A stretch of DNA of 64,000 nucleotides from Linum tenue (GCA_946122785.1 CAMGYJ010000009.1:3502937-3566936); one strand, 5' to 3'; positions 45,391-58,269 are shown, numbered from the stretch's first letter. The notes: generated by a model not told the origin, from the sequence alone. Numbers and translations are program-made.

Positions 45391-46731
45391 CCCTCTGTTT
45401 CCGAAAGAAGGGAGGAAAAGGAGGGGAGGTGAAGGAAAATTAGGAGGAGAGGGGAGATTTGGAGGTTAAGGAAATTGAGAGGAAAATGTTGTTTTATGGA
45501 GGAAAGTGGGAAGGAAAGTATGTATTGGGAAGTGTGATGAATATGTTATTTTATTGGTTATGTAATAGTAATATAATTTGATTGTATGTTAATATTCTAC
45601 TTATAAATTGTGAATTAAATTTGTACTTTTTTTCTAAACTGCACTAGAGATTGTACCGGGAAAATTAGTGGTAGAGTATTTTGTTCTAAAATCATAATTT
45701 AACCATATCAATTATTTTATAGGGTTAATACCTTAGTTTGGCCCGAACTATACACATACTTTCTACTTTGGCCCGTGATATTGGAAATTGCTATTCTAGC
45801 CTGAACTATGTAGCAAACTTCCTCATTTGGCCTGGAGGCGGGTTTGACCGTTAAATTAGACGGTCAAACTTGTTGACCGTTAGTCAATGTCCACCTCACC
45901 TGCCACGTCAGCTTTGAGGACATATTTTTTTTCCCTGAATTTTGTTTTCTTGTCATTTGCTAAAAATGGGCCCTTTTTTGGTTCTTTTAATTAATTTTTT
46001 GATTTATTATTTTTATTAATCGAAAGAAAATAATATTCAGAAATAAAAAAATAATTTTTTATGTCCTCAAAGCTGACGTGGCAGGTGAAGTGGACATTGA
46101 CTAACGGTCAACAGGTTTGACCGTCTAATTTGACGGTCAAACCCGCCTCCGGACCAAATGAGGAAGTTTGCTACATAGTTTAAGAAACACAACTATAACA
46201 GCCGGTCGGACCGGAAATATCGGATATCGGACCCAAAACTATATGCGATTTTTCCGGTATGATTTCGTAATCCTTGATATTACACTCAAATCTCTCAACG
46301 TCCAATTAAAAAACCTAATTAAGTATTAATTTAATTAATTTGAACAATGGAGATCATAAAAAAAAACTAAAAGAAGATAACTTGAAATTATGAAAGTAAA
46401 ATAAAAAGTGCAATACACGAATAGAAAGAAAATGGGAAAAAGAAATAGCATTATAATTACTGGGAAGAAAAAAAAATAGCATTGAGCTGGTCTGTTTCTT
46501 CCACAAACCAACAAAAATTTCACTACTTAAATAATAAAAAGGGTAAAGATGAGCAACGCAGGAACACTTTCCCTCCGATTTGGGAGGATAGGTGAAACAG
46601 TTCATTTTCCTTTGCTTTTCTTTCCCCGCGGTACTGTACCCCATCTAAAAAACAGAGGAAAATGCCTCGGTTCCATCATTTCCCTCCAAAGTTTTCCTTT
46701 CCCTCCTTTTCCTTCCTAAAAAAACAGAGGG
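45391..46731. mobile_element. Inverted-repeat element (1341 bp) with GA/TC-rich ends, possible TTG target duplication
   Basis: CCCTCTGTTTCCGAAAGAAG (45391) and the complement of CTTCCTAAAAAAACAGAGGG (ending 46731) are inverted ends, followed on both sides by GGAGGAAAAGGAGGG-type tracts. TTG precedes and follows. A 3-bp duplication would fit a Harbinger- or CACTA-like element, but TTG is weak evidence. The foldback at 45722-46181 is nested inside. Confidence 0.5.
45722..46181. mobile_element. Foldback element with W-box-rich arms, right end truncated
   Basis: Arms of about 120 bp (45803-45923 and 46061-46181) are nearly perfect inverted copies. They contain TTGACCGTTAGTCAATGTCC-type sequence and GCCACGTCAGCTTTGAGGAC. 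The left side continues about 80 bp to GGGTTAATACC at 45722; the matching right end is missing after 46181. Eight strict W-box motifs (TTGAC[CT]) occur in the two arms. Non-coding. Confidence 0.75.
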
Positions 46732-46734
46732 TTG

Positions 46735-48010
46735 GTGTCTCTATGTGCCATTCAGATCCCGAAATTTCAGTTTTTTTTTTCAAGTATGATATTGTAACAT
46801 TCTAGACAAATCTCATATCGATAAAACACGAGAAAGATCCATGATTCATAAATAATAAACTAAATTTAATTGACAATACACATTTTCAGGTGAAATTAAA
46901 GAGTTTTTGTAAGAACTCCAAAGTTAAACATTCTTATTATGGAGCAATGCAAGGATCATTGACCTCCTGGGAAGCCACCTTGATATGCATCCCAAAAAAA
47001 ATATGTGAGGGTCTAGACCCAAAGCGGACAATATCTTATTGGGAAAATGTTCGGGATGTTACAAATTTAGTTGATAAATTAATTTCCAAAATGCAACACT
47101 TAAATTTTTTTCCAAAAATACAAGTTTGGTCTAGATTGTTGCATTGTTTAGAGATTTAACTGTCAAATTGTTGGGATATTATTAAAGGTTGCTAATTAAC
47201 TTTGAACACCAACGTTCTGTTTCATACTAATATATATGTTACGAGACTTAATCATCCGCCTTCGTTTCCAAATATAGTCGTTTGGTGCACCAAATTAGTC
47301 ATTTTGTGATTTTTCTGAATTTTGAACGTCGTAATTTTGTGCTTTGTCAACCGATCGAAGAAATTTTTATTATTGTTTTGCATAGCTTTTCAGTTACTTA
47401 AAATATTTTTAGTGAAATATTTTTATAATATATGATGAATGCTAAACAATAAATCTAAAACTATCCTCAAACACCCTAAAAAAGTTGCCCCCTATAAAAG
47501 TTGTGGTACTTGAAAAGGTATGTCATTTTTTTTTTGCCCTGACCAACGACATATCATAAAATTACGACAATTTAAGTTTATCGAAATCACAAAAGAACTC
47601 ATTTTTGGTAGTAAAAAACCTTATTTGGAGACAAAGACGAACCAAAACAATTGTGGCATTTGCGGATGCATAGATCTCAAAAAGTTATGCGAAATCTTTT
47701 TATTTTGCGCCGAGCGAATATTTGAGTACAAAGTTACGATCTTCTGAATGTTGAGAGTATACTAGGTGAAAATCGTTGGTTTCTTCGCAAGGCAAGATTG
47801 CTTGTGTCCACAACAAATTTGCTTAATCGCTTTGGTTAGCAGTGATTTGAAGCAAAATCGCTGAACACTGTCCAAGCTTGTGTATAATGAAAATTTTGTT
47901 ATAACTTTCGTATTCTGGGATTTTTTTTAACAATATTAGCATTTTTGGAAACAATCCAAAAATTAATTTTCGTTTAATCAATTTCTTAGTTTTGAGTCCG
48001 GACAGGTTCA
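46735..48010. other. Intergenic DNA, no gene seen
   Basis: 46785-46860 (TTGTAACATTCTAGACAAATC then ATCGATAAAACACG) resembles an LTR start of a gypsy-type element but no partner LTR or polyprotein is present. The frames at 46890-47159 and 47520-47747 have no domain. Confidence 0.4.
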
Positions 48011-48018
48011 CGGTATTA

Positions 48019-48971
48019 TGGGTGCTAATCGATTCAGTTTCGATAACCACTAATCGATATGTCAGTTAGCGGTTAACAAATAAGTAAAAAAATCATACCT
48101 ATAACAGAAACGATAAGCCTTATCGGTTAACCATATTTTATCGGTTCGGTTAGCGGTTATTTTGATGGTTAAGCAATAGCTACTAACATACATTCTAACA
48201 ACTAAAGTTATACTTAATCAAACTAAATATCGAACAAAAAGCTTCGATTTTCTTTCAAGAAGTATAACAAACCGAAGCAATAACCACTTGTAATACACAA
48301 ATCATCATCAAATTAAGTTCAATCCACAACATAACAATGATCAAGAGTACTAAAGACAAATGATCATATAAATCATTCAAAATAATTTAACTACATTTTT
48401 ACATTGTTAACAAAAAATAATAATATAAAAAATAATATCAATACAACATTCATCGTGATTCACCATTTAAATCCAAATTCCAATGCATAAAATAAAAAAA
48501 TAATCAAACTAACTCAACCAATTTGACAAGTACCAACTAGGAAGATATCAAACACAAACACTACAAGATAATCATCATTCACAAATATCAAAGAAAAAAT
48601 ATTACTAGGGTGTGAGTTTTATTCTGTTTACTGCAAATGGGAGTTAGAGGGGAGTGACTTTCGGCTCTTGACTCTTAAACACAGTTGAGATTCTTGGTGG
48701 AGAGTTGTTTGAAATAAGTGGGAATTGAGATGTTTGGAATTGCGAATTTGGTTGGTTTGAATCTTGGAACTTTTTCCCTTAGTCAAAAGTCCAAAACTAT
48801 TTGGTTATACTAGTAGGTGGTTATCAATTTTCTTATCGGTTAACCACTAAGCAAAATACTGCTAATCAAAACTGAACCAATAAAAAATTATCAGTTATCG
48901 ATTCATCATTAATTGTCATTATCGATTCGTTTATTGATTAAACTCGATAACCAACTAACCATTTATCACCT
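48019..48971. mobile_element. Possible old hAT-like element (953 bp)
   Basis: The ends share GGTG.TAA and are followed inward by GATAACC / GGTTATCG motifs and GGTTAGCGGTTA tracts, as in the element at 24508. Flanks CGGTATTA (48011-48018) and GGATATTA (48972-48979) agree at six of eight positions. An old insertion; borders tentative. Confidence 0.4.
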
Positions 48972-48979
48972 GGATATTA

Positions 48980-51119
48980 AACTTTTTCCTACCAAACGAA
49001 ATATGTCAACCATCAAAATAGAGATTCCTGAAATCAAAATTGACTTGGCAACCATTATTTTTCTTTTTTTATTTGCCATAAAAATTGACTGCAATCCTAT
49101 GTCATGCCAAATGAGCACTTTTCAATTAGTGCACTCATACCTAAAATCTTTTTGGTACTAATTTTTCTGCCAATCAAATATTATATTCCTAATCCATTTA
49201 CCTTTTGAATTTCTTTGGTCTATTTTCTTGGGTCAGCAGGTTAATTAAGGCTGATTTTCTACATCTATGATTAGTGGATTTTCTTGATCTGAAGTCACAA
49301 ATTGCATATGGTTCAGAAAAATCCAGCACAGAACTTTAAGAGAGGAGCGATTAATTTTCAACCAAAGGCAAGCATTTCAATTCCACGCCACTCCACTCCA
49401 CTAACACCAACCCACTTCTTAACAACTTCCCAAGTCAGATTCAAGACAAAGAATGGCTCGTGATATTCATATTTCCAAACCTCAAGTCTCTTATGAGACA
49501 AACAAGTTTCCAGTCTTAAAATTGATTCCCGTTTGTGGAATTTGATAATGTTTAACTTATTGAGATGAACTCTTTTTTCATAAAAAAAGTTATTGAGACC
49601 AATAATATTCAAGATGATTATAGTTTATATGCAGACTTATAATGTTCGAGTCTTCTGATATGCAAATGTTTTCTATTTACATTTTACTATTATACCGACA
49701 TAATTAGATATAATCATTTTTGTGTTCTGTCTGTATCAACAATTCGATCCGCGTTTACAGATTGATTTTTAAGATAGTGAATTATGGGTTCCCACAATCA
49801 TAACCTGAGGTTGTGATTAACCTGCAGACAATTTATAATTTCATCAAAGCTTTATGAAATTGACATGTCAATGCTTAATTAATTCAAGTCCAACTAAGAA
49901 CAAAATCTTTTATTTGAGAACGCAGGTAACATAATCATATATACTAAGATCGCAGGTAACATAATCATAAGATTCTGAGTTAATTTTCAACAACTCTTTG
50001 TGATGAATGGTTGTTTGGCAAAGTTGAGAATATCTGGATTCCCAATTCCCACCATGAAAACCAGACTTGGAATTCAAAGCTTTGTTTTGTGCTCAATGAT
50101 GACTTGATGGGAACACCCAAACAGCCCTCCATAATCCTGACATGTTGTTGAAGGTGCTCAGGAGAGTGGCGAAACAAAAGAGAGAAAGAAAAAGACTTTA
50201 CATGACTCGTGATGGCATTAAAAGAAGAATAAAGTTCAGAAATCCAAAGTATTATATGAGTCAATTTGACACCAACTACTCCAATTATTAATTATTGTTA
50301 AAAAAATCTCCAATTATTAACCTATTAATTCTCATAAATTAATTAATCAACCAAACTCAAGGAAGGAGTAGGTGTTATGATAAGTTGATAACTGCCCAAA
50401 TTAAACCAATTTTTGTGTAAAAATTACCTAGAGCATGAACTAGACTGATCTAGACTAGTTCATCAGCAGGCATGTCCTATTTAAGGTTGTCATGAGAAAA
50501 CAGGACCAAATTAAGATAACTCTCATAGGAAATGGAAACATAAATGCATGGAATTGAGCAGCCAGCCAGCTAGCCATCAAATTGTGATGTACCTGTCAAA
50601 AAGGTCAAACCAATTGACAATGATGGTTAATCATCATTATGACGTTTTACTGGCTGCTGATCTTAATTCTGCCGAAAAATCAAAAGTCCACCCATTTTTT
50701 TGGTGTTGAATAAGGTCCAAAAATTGGGTTGATTACCAAAGAAATCACCAACTTGGAAAATGTTAATATGTTATCATGATTTGGCTTGGTAAGCAAATCT
50801 TAAAGATTGCCTGAAATTTGCAAACCCAATGCCTCAATTTCACACTATTATTACTATGGAATCCTACATAAAACAATGTTGTTTCCGTCCTTACGGGAAA
50901 ACTAATTGGACCGAAAGTTAAATAAAATTTGGACCAATTCAAATATAATTACGTCTATTGTTTTACTATTGTTAACCCTTAAAAAAAATCAGCTTGTACC
51001 AAATCGACTAACTACAAGAGATTTAATAAATTTATAAGGTTAACTCAACATTAATAATTAAAATAGCTAGTTGGGCCTTGTTACGTTGAGTTTTTGGACT
51101 AAATTGGTCAAACTCCTTC
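48980..51119. other. Intergenic DNA, no gene seen
   Basis: AT-rich throughout, with no conserved frame, RNA gene or element ends I can support. Confidence 0.5.
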
Positions 51120-51363
51120 TCCCCTATACGATGGCTGACTCCTCTACCTCGCATCCATAGTCGGACGATGCCTCCACCCCCTTTGTATGAAATTTGGCTC
51201 CCAAAAAACTAAGTTTGGAAACAAGGCGACAAAACCGGGTGCCAAACGACCGGGTAGCAAATAGGGGGCCGTCCAAAAACTAAGTCTGAAAACAAGGCGG
51301 CCCAACAGGGTGCCAAACGACAGGGTACCAAGTTGGGGAGCAGTGCTTGGTACCCAAACACTT

Positions 51364-51566
51364 GGCACCAAGTCGGCAAGGCAGGGCTTGGTACCTTGAC
51401 ATGAAATTTGGCTAAGTATGAAGCCAAGGTGGTACCAAGCTGGCAAGGCAGGGCTTGGTACCATGACATGGAACTTGGCTAAGTATAGAGCCAAAAGGGT
51501 ATCAAGCCGACAAGGCAGGCTTGATACCAAAAGACATTAAAATTGGCTAAGTATAGAGCCAAGAGG
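51364..51566 (+). repeat. Three tandem copies of a unit of about 67 bp
   Basis: Copies start at 51364, 51431 and 51498. Each runs GGTACCAAG..GGCAAGGCAGG...TTGGTACC, then ACAT, then TTGGCTAAGTAT.GAGCCAA. The unit begins and ends with GGTACC-type palindromes. It lies in the probable U3 part of the left LTR. Confidence 0.85.
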
Positions 51567-52141
51567 CTTGAGATAGAGAGTCATATAGAAACTAAGTCTA
51601 GATATCAAACTGACAAGACAGACTTGATATCAAGTTACCAAACCTCCCAAAAACTAAGTATATAGATCAAAGGGTGCGAACCTGATGAGGAGGTAACAAG
51701 GTGGCCATCCGGCTGGGTACCATGTCATCATGAACATGATGTAGATCCCATTAGGGGGCTATATGGAGACTAAGTCCCAATATGGGCTTGGTGGCCCCCT
51801 AAACAGGGTACCAAGTTGGCAGGGCGACAAGGTACTATCTAGATGATATTTTAAAAAGTACGAAGACCAAGCTGACAGAGTTGGCTTGGTGACAGAGGCG
51901 GACATGACTGGCTTGAGGCCAAGTTCTCATCCTGTCTAGGTGGGTAACAAAGTGGCTAGAAAGATGAGGATGGTACAAGGCCAGCATGGAGGGGGCTCTT
52001 TCTCATATAATCAAGGTAGTAGCGTTCTCAAGACAACAAGAGTATGGAGTCATATGGGTTGTCGAGGGTGTGATCAAGACTTCATCATGGAGGCTAAGGC
52101 AAAAAGCTTCAAGCCCATCCATCCATGACAAGGCAACAAGA

Positions 52142-52636
52142 CTCAACACCAATCTGACACGTTCTCGAGGCATTCAAGTACCAACCAGCACTAAGACGGG
52201 ACAAAAGGCCCCCATGGCGGTTGTAGCAGATGACTCATTAGCGGTTATCAAGATGGGGTAGGAGGACCCCGAGGCAGTTTGGAGCAATAGGCCATCTAGC
52301 AGTTATAAAGGCGGTACCTAGGTCGTTACACCCGATGACTATAAATAGGAAAAACGAAAACGAAGCAAGGGTTCCACTACCAAGCATTTGACACACAATG
52401 TCAAAATGTATCCTTTATCTGCAAATTAGCTTTACCCTTTATTTTTCGGAACTCTCATTGAACCTCCATAGGAGTAGGAGTAATTAACGTAGTTTGTTCC
52501 CGAAAAACCTTCAAAAACATCAAACACCCTCGTTCGAACATTGTTTGTAGAGGTGTGAACCGTGTTATTGTCGTTTTAAAGAAGTCAAGGTGCATTAATT
52601 GAGTTCAAACACAAGAGTTTTCCTCGCCAGAAAACA
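52142..52636 (+). repeat. Left LTR (shared portion) of the Tat-like element
   Basis: Matches 54303-54799 along its length with scattered substitutions. Contains CTATAAATAGGAAAAACG as TATA region near 52340 and ends GAAAACA. Confidence 0.8.
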
Positions 52637-54302
52637 AATTGGCACACTTGATGGAATTCTTTGTGTTTGATTTGATGGCTCCACGACTAAGAGAACAAGA
52701 AGGTGATCTTTCACCTTGGGTTTGTAAAAGAGCTAGTGGCCATGCATGATCTTGTCCAATTAGCAAAAAGTGATGCGGGAATCAATGGTGGACCAAGAGG
52801 TCAGCCATCACCGACACCATGTTTGGGTGTAACCACAACTACTTTGTCTCTCCATCAGTTATTGCTCACTGGTGGTAGAAATACAATTAATGGAGGAGGG
52901 TATGGTGGGATACACAAAAAAAAATTGTATCTCAACTTGATTGTTTTTATACTCGCCTAAATTGAATTTTGGATCAACTGGATGAAATTTGCGAGATAAA
53001 TGAAAATAATTTTAAGGAGTTTCGCCAACTTTTGATGAAACCAGTGTTGAGATCAAAGGTTATGGAGAAAGATGGTGTAGATCCACCATCAAACGTTGAT
53101 ACTATGGATACGAGTATTCTAGATTATGGTGGCCAGACTACTCAATCACGATCAGAGAACTCGTCTCCGGTGACAAGTCAACCACCTCTTCAACGTGGTG
53201 GTTGTCGCTAGAATCTCGCTCCCACATTCACCACTCACGTAAAGCAATTGCCTATACAGACAGTTACTTTAGAAACTGCCTCAAAGGCTAGACCATGCCT
53301 TAATGTGAAAGTTGGTGGAGGGTCGCTCACTACAGATATGTTCCCACAAGCTTGTCCAACACCACTGCCATCCATGCCCATCAAGTCTGGTAAGTGCAAA
53401 TCGTCAGGGGGGCTGCAAGGGTGGTATGAAAGCTTACCACATGACAAGTTCAAGGTGAAATATCATACTGGGGGACACGTTGATGTCAAGAAAAATGGAA
53501 AAAGTGAGTTGTCTAAGGACTCACCACATTTTTCAACTAAGTGTGGGAAGAAGAGCATGTCTCCAGCGTCATGCAGTGAGCAGGGGGGATATCATCAAAC
53601 GTGAAGAATGAAGTGAGTGGCAAGTCTAAGCGGGTGTTGCATACCCATGCCACCCATGATTTCCATAACTTTGAGACCATGTCAAAGAGTGGACAAGGAG
53701 GCATGTTTGTGGCTAAGGCCTCGCATAGCATACCACCATGAATGGTCTACATGGGGCATGCCATCAACCACTAACAGTGAACAGATAGACGCGCCCAAGA
53801 AGCCACAACAAATTCGAGCCACACATGCTTGTAGTAAGCATGATAGTGTAGCTAAGTATGGCAAGGGGGCACGTCAACAACCATGAACAAGGGTATGGAG
53901 GGCGTGTCTCCAATTAGTGGACAGGGGGGGCATGTCACCGATAGTGAAGAAAAGAATGGGGGGCAAGTCTAGGAGTGTTCATCACACCCAAGCCCTCTAC
54001 GATTTTCACCATCATGAGAGTGTATTGAGGAATAGACAAAAAGGCCAGTTTATGCTTAACATCCCTCGTGGCAAGCCAAAAATGAATGGTGCCCAAGGAG
54101 GCAAGTCCATACTTAACAGCCCACATGGCATTCCTAACATGAATGGCAGGCAATAAAGCATGAAAAAGACATATTGGCGCATACCAATTAGACATGGTCC
54201 TACAAAATACCAACGGTGGTTATGTGTGAAATGTGAAAGCCAACAAGTTGTACGTGTTGGACAAAGTCAAGTTGGCCTCAAGGGTGGTCATCGACTCATT
54301 GA

Positions 54303-54799
54303 GTCTGACACTAATCTGACCCGGTCTCGAGGCATTCAAGTACCAACCAGCACCAAGACGGGTGAAGGCGCCCCCAAGGCGGTTGTAGCAGATGACCCGT
54401 TAGCAGTTACCAAGATGGGGTAGGAGGACCCCGAGGCGGTTTGGAGCAATAGGCCAGCTAGTAGTTATCAAGGCGGTTACCTAAGTCGTTACATCCGATG
54501 TCTATAAATAGGAGAAATGAAGACGAAGCAAGGGTTTCACTACCAACCATTTGACACACAATGTCAAAATGTATAATTTCTCTGCAAATTAGCTTTACCC
54601 TTTATTTTTCGCAACTCTCACTGAACCTTCATAGGAGTAGGAGTAATTAACGTAGTTTGTTCTAAAAAAACCATAAAAAACATCAAACACCATCGTTCAA
54701 ACATTGTTTGGAGATGTGTGAACCTGTTATTGTCGTTGTTCAAGAAATCAAAGTGTATTAATTGAGTTCAAACATAAAAGTTTTCCTCGCCGGAAAGCA
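54303..54799 (+). repeat. Right LTR of the Tat-like element
   Basis: Partner of 52142-52636, with CTATAAATAGGAGAAATG near 54510 and the end GAAAGCA. Visible divergence from the left copy implies an old insertion. Confidence 0.8.
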
Positions 54800-55503
54800 A
54801 CTATTCCGTAAGTTTTTCATATTTATTATATCTTTAATAGCTATTCTTGTTTGGTTTTTTACCCGATCGGTCATCCTAAACTACCACTATCTCATTTTTT
54901 TTCCATTTGCGAAATGTGTACTTGCGTTTGAGGTAATAAACCCAAGCAAAACTAGAGTGGCTCATTTAAATTCTCGTGTTCCTTGATCGCCTTTTTCATT
55001 TGGTCATTTATGGTAATGATCATTCTTGAACCAAGTCAAAATATGGCAGCAACCCAGGCTAAGACTAAGAGATATAATCACTATATAACCACAACATTTT
55101 CCTTCGTTAAATAAACTCCCTCAAAATTTCCACTAAGTGCATAGAAAATATAAATTGAACTTCTAATCTATACCCAAAAATCGAATTGGACTACCATGTT
55201 GCAATACCCAAACCCCAATCCTGATAATTTGGGCCAGGTTCACTTGAGCCCAATGATGTAGGTAGGAACACGTGTGTGGCGTGATGGTTACTTAGTTAGT
55301 CTCCATTAAGGTTGTCAACATGATTTGGTCCGTTGGCTCGATCGATCTAATGAGTTAAGAGTTAATGAGTCGTTGGTTTAGTCCGGATATATTGAAAAGT
55401 CATTATATTGTATATAAATCTAACGCTGTATATGGATATATGGGAACGCCATTATATTGTAACATTACATTAAAATAATAGTTTGTACTTGAATTCAATG
55501 CAC
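54800..55503. other. Intergenic DNA, no gene seen
   Basis: AT-rich, without conserved frames or recognisable element ends. Confidence 0.5.
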
Positions 55504-55511
55504 TTAAATCT

Positions 55512-56342
55512 AAGGGTGGGCACGTGGGTTAATCCGCGGATTGATATCAATACACCCGCAAACAACCCGACCTGCAAGCAATGGGTAATTGGTGTGTGGG
55601 GATTGCGGATTGATAAATCTCCCACTCGCACTTATGTGGGTGGGTGGTGGGTGGATTGCAGGTCACCCGTATAACCCACATCCTATTTTCACATGAAAAA
55701 ATATTGTTTCTTATAGTATCGAATATTCATCATATTTTTGAACCCCACTACAGTCTGACCATATACTTCAAAAGGTGGAGAATAAGAAATAGTTTTGACT
55801 ACTATTATTTTAATTGTGTTGTGAAATATCCATAAGATATTGGATATTGGGATGCAAAGTATTGTTAATATTCATTAAATATTTGGATGCAAACTATAAA
55901 TTATTAATTGTATCAAAATCACAAATTGCGTAAGTTTTCTCTATACATTTGGTTGATAGAGTAGTAAGATTTTGATGGAAATACTACATAGATTCACTTG
56001 AGACAAAGTGAGAAGTATCAAACTTGATACAGTCTTACTAATTTGCTATGAACTTATTATAAAAGTTAGTCAACTTTTTTAAGTGCTACTTGGAGAATTG
56101 CTCTTGCGGGTTGACCGCGACCCACCCAACTCAACCCGCAGAAGAATGTGGGTAGATTACGAGTCACAATTATTCCAACTCTCTAGTAAGCGGGTGGGTC
56201 AATTTGAGACCAAAATAGCGGATCCCCAACTTCTAAACGGGCATTTTCGGGGGCTAGCCCAATCGAGTGACGTCCATGGTGTAACGACTGCCCTGCTGTC
56301 TCCGACATGGACCCATCCAACCTGCCCATTGCCCACCCCTAG
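55512..56342. mobile_element. hAT-like element copy B (831 bp), inverted relative to copy A
   Basis: Ends are AAGGGTGGGCACGTGGGTTA and the complement of CCATTGCCCACCCCTAG. TTAAATCT (55504-55511) and TTAAATCC (56343-56350) are an 8-bp duplication with one mismatch. It aligns with the complement of 35666-36334 but has two extra blocks: about 100 bp near 55925-56030 and about 95 bp of GC-rich DNA at 56216-56311. Confidence 0.82.
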
Positions 56343-56350
56343 TTAAATCC

Positions 56351-56895
56351 ATCAAATATTAAAATTAAATAACACATAAATCTATCACGTAATATCAATA
56401 TTCAAATATTCAACTTAAAATATTCATTTGATATAGAATTTAAATTTTTTTGCACATAAGAATCGTATTTTTTGTGCTCTACAAGATATATGATATCTAT
56501 TTTGATGTTACCACTGGCAGTAGTATGATATCACACCAGTATGATGTTGATATGATCGTGATATAATGTTGATATGAGTTCTTATGTTTGACACAACATA
56601 ACAAAATAAATAACATTATGTAGATCTTAATAATGATGGTGATTATTTTATCGTTTCATATATTTTTGCATTTTTTGATTTATGGATGTTTTTTATAAAT
56701 TGGGATGTTAGAGAGGATTTGATTACCTTCAATTAGTGAGATTTGGGTAGAATAATTATGAGGATAAATTAGGATAGTTATAGAACGAATTTCATTATAT
56801 TAGGGAGGATTGTTTTTGGAAGAAAGCATTAAGTAGAATATTATTATTTGGTAAAATCTTCTCCTTCTCTCTCTTCTTTTCTACCAAGTTCCACC
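56351..56895. other. Intergenic DNA, no gene seen
   Basis: AT-rich; no supportable feature. Confidence 0.5.
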
Positions 56896-57560
56896 CTTCC
56901 AAAACACTCTCTCTCTTCGTTTGGGGCGATGAGGAGAACAAATTCAAGATTCATCTGATGGCTTTGGAGAAGATGTTTACTCCCCATGGAACAAGGCCGA
57001 GCTGGCCTTCTATCGATCAGACAGGAAAACCTGGCACTGCTTGCTAAGGTAGGTTGGCGTCCGATGAAGGAGAAAGATAGCATTTGGACCCAGCTCATGC
57101 ACTCCAAGTACGACAAACAACGGAAGAACTTGGACATCCTTTGTTCTATTCAGAGAAGTTCCTTCACATGGAATAGCTTTTTGAAAGCGGATGATGTGCT
57201 TCGAAAAGGTTGTGCGTGTAACATTAAGAATGACTAATAAAATCGGGTTGGATCATTGGGTTTTGCAGGTACCCCTTAAGAAGGTTGTTACGAGGCAGAT
57301 ACCATAAGAGATGGAAGAAGCCCGGGTAGCAGATTTTGTCAGGACGAATGGTTGTTGGCGGACAAAGTTGTTCGCCCATCTCTTTCCACCAGAAACCATA
57401 GGAAAGATTATGAGCATTGCAATTGATTAGCTCTCGATGAAGGAGGACACAATCTTCTCGACAACCACTTCGGATGGGAGATTTTTGGTTAAGTCAGCAT
57501 ACTCCATGATTACTCAGTCTCAACCAAACATCGATAAGCGCTTTTGTTACGAGGCAGATA
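56896..57560 (+). pseudogene. Decayed LINE fragment (post-RT region)
   Basis: Plus-strand words VWGDEENKFKIHLMAL, AKVGWRPMKEKDSIW, MHSKYDKQRKNLDIL and SSFTWNSFLKADDVL follow the order of VWGDEDGKTKFHLVAW ... SSFAWNSFSQTVNLL in the intact LINE at 26439. Frameshifts and stops interrupt it. It is a separate, older copy in the opposite orientation. Confidence 0.75.
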
Positions 57561-58269
57561 TTCACTAAGCTGCATTTTCGTAAATAAGACACCTCCCCAA
57601 AGGGAATAGATTTAGTAATGGGTTAAGTATAAATGAATTAAAATTTCCTAGTTGTCTTTATCTCGCCAAAATATAACCACTATTAAATATTAATTACTAA
57701 GTAATTTTCAATCACCCTAGATTAATCTAGTGACCAGTATCCATTTAATCAACGTCTGAAATTTGTCGGCTTACGGACCTAAACCCAGCCTTCTAACGAC
57801 CGCGTGAATATTCTGTTAATACAGGGAACAAGAATCTACGTTCCGAGTCAGGCTACAACTTTTGGTCACCTCCTCCAAGGTCCGATTGAGTGGGAACAGA
57901 CTCCAAATGGGCCCAATTAAGTAGGAATTGTTCATGGGCTCACTTTCTTAATCACCTTATCTTCGGGTTCAAACTTCAAAGTTATTGGACAAAATTGTTG
58001 ATTAACCACTAATTAATAGGAAAGCACAATCAAATCAACAGGCCTACCCCATAAAAAAAAACTTCATTAGCATTCATTATCACCAAAGCTCAAAAATTCA
58101 TTAGAAAATCCCAATATGAAGGGGGCATACAAGTACAACAAGTTCATGTTGAGCTTATTCAACGTTACGTTCTTCTACATATGTGTAAACTACACATTTA
58201 GTATTGTTTAGAATAAGTAAAAACCATGATCACAACTCACAATCACAACTCACTAAGGATTGATCGACC
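57561..58269. other. P450 3' flank and intergenic DNA
   Basis: No gene seen; the minus-strand P450 3' UTR probably occupies the right part. Confidence 0.5.

Larger units (their letters stand above)
51120..54799 (+). mobile_element. Non-autonomous LTR retrotransposon, Tat-like, degenerate
   Basis: Two direct repeats of about 495 bp (52142-52636 and 54303-54799) carry TATA boxes (CTATAAATAGGA) and end in CA. The left one is followed by AAATTGGCACACTTGATGGA, which resembles the primer-binding region of Tat/Ogre-type gypsy elements. The 1.67 kb between them has no gag-pol, only short frames and internal duplications (GGCATGTC..., GGGGGGCAAGTCTA...). 51120-52141 looks like the 5' portion of a longer left LTR, missing from the right copy. 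Borders and superfamily are inference. Confidence 0.6.

Noticed and set aside
46785..46860. Possible gypsy LTR start
   Set aside because: Only a short resemblance, with no second LTR, primer-binding site or polyprotein.
51144..51530. 128-codon and 86-codon minus-strand frames with repeated CLADLV/LGTT phrases
   Set aside because: They translate the 67-bp tandem repeat in an LTR; no protein family is evident.
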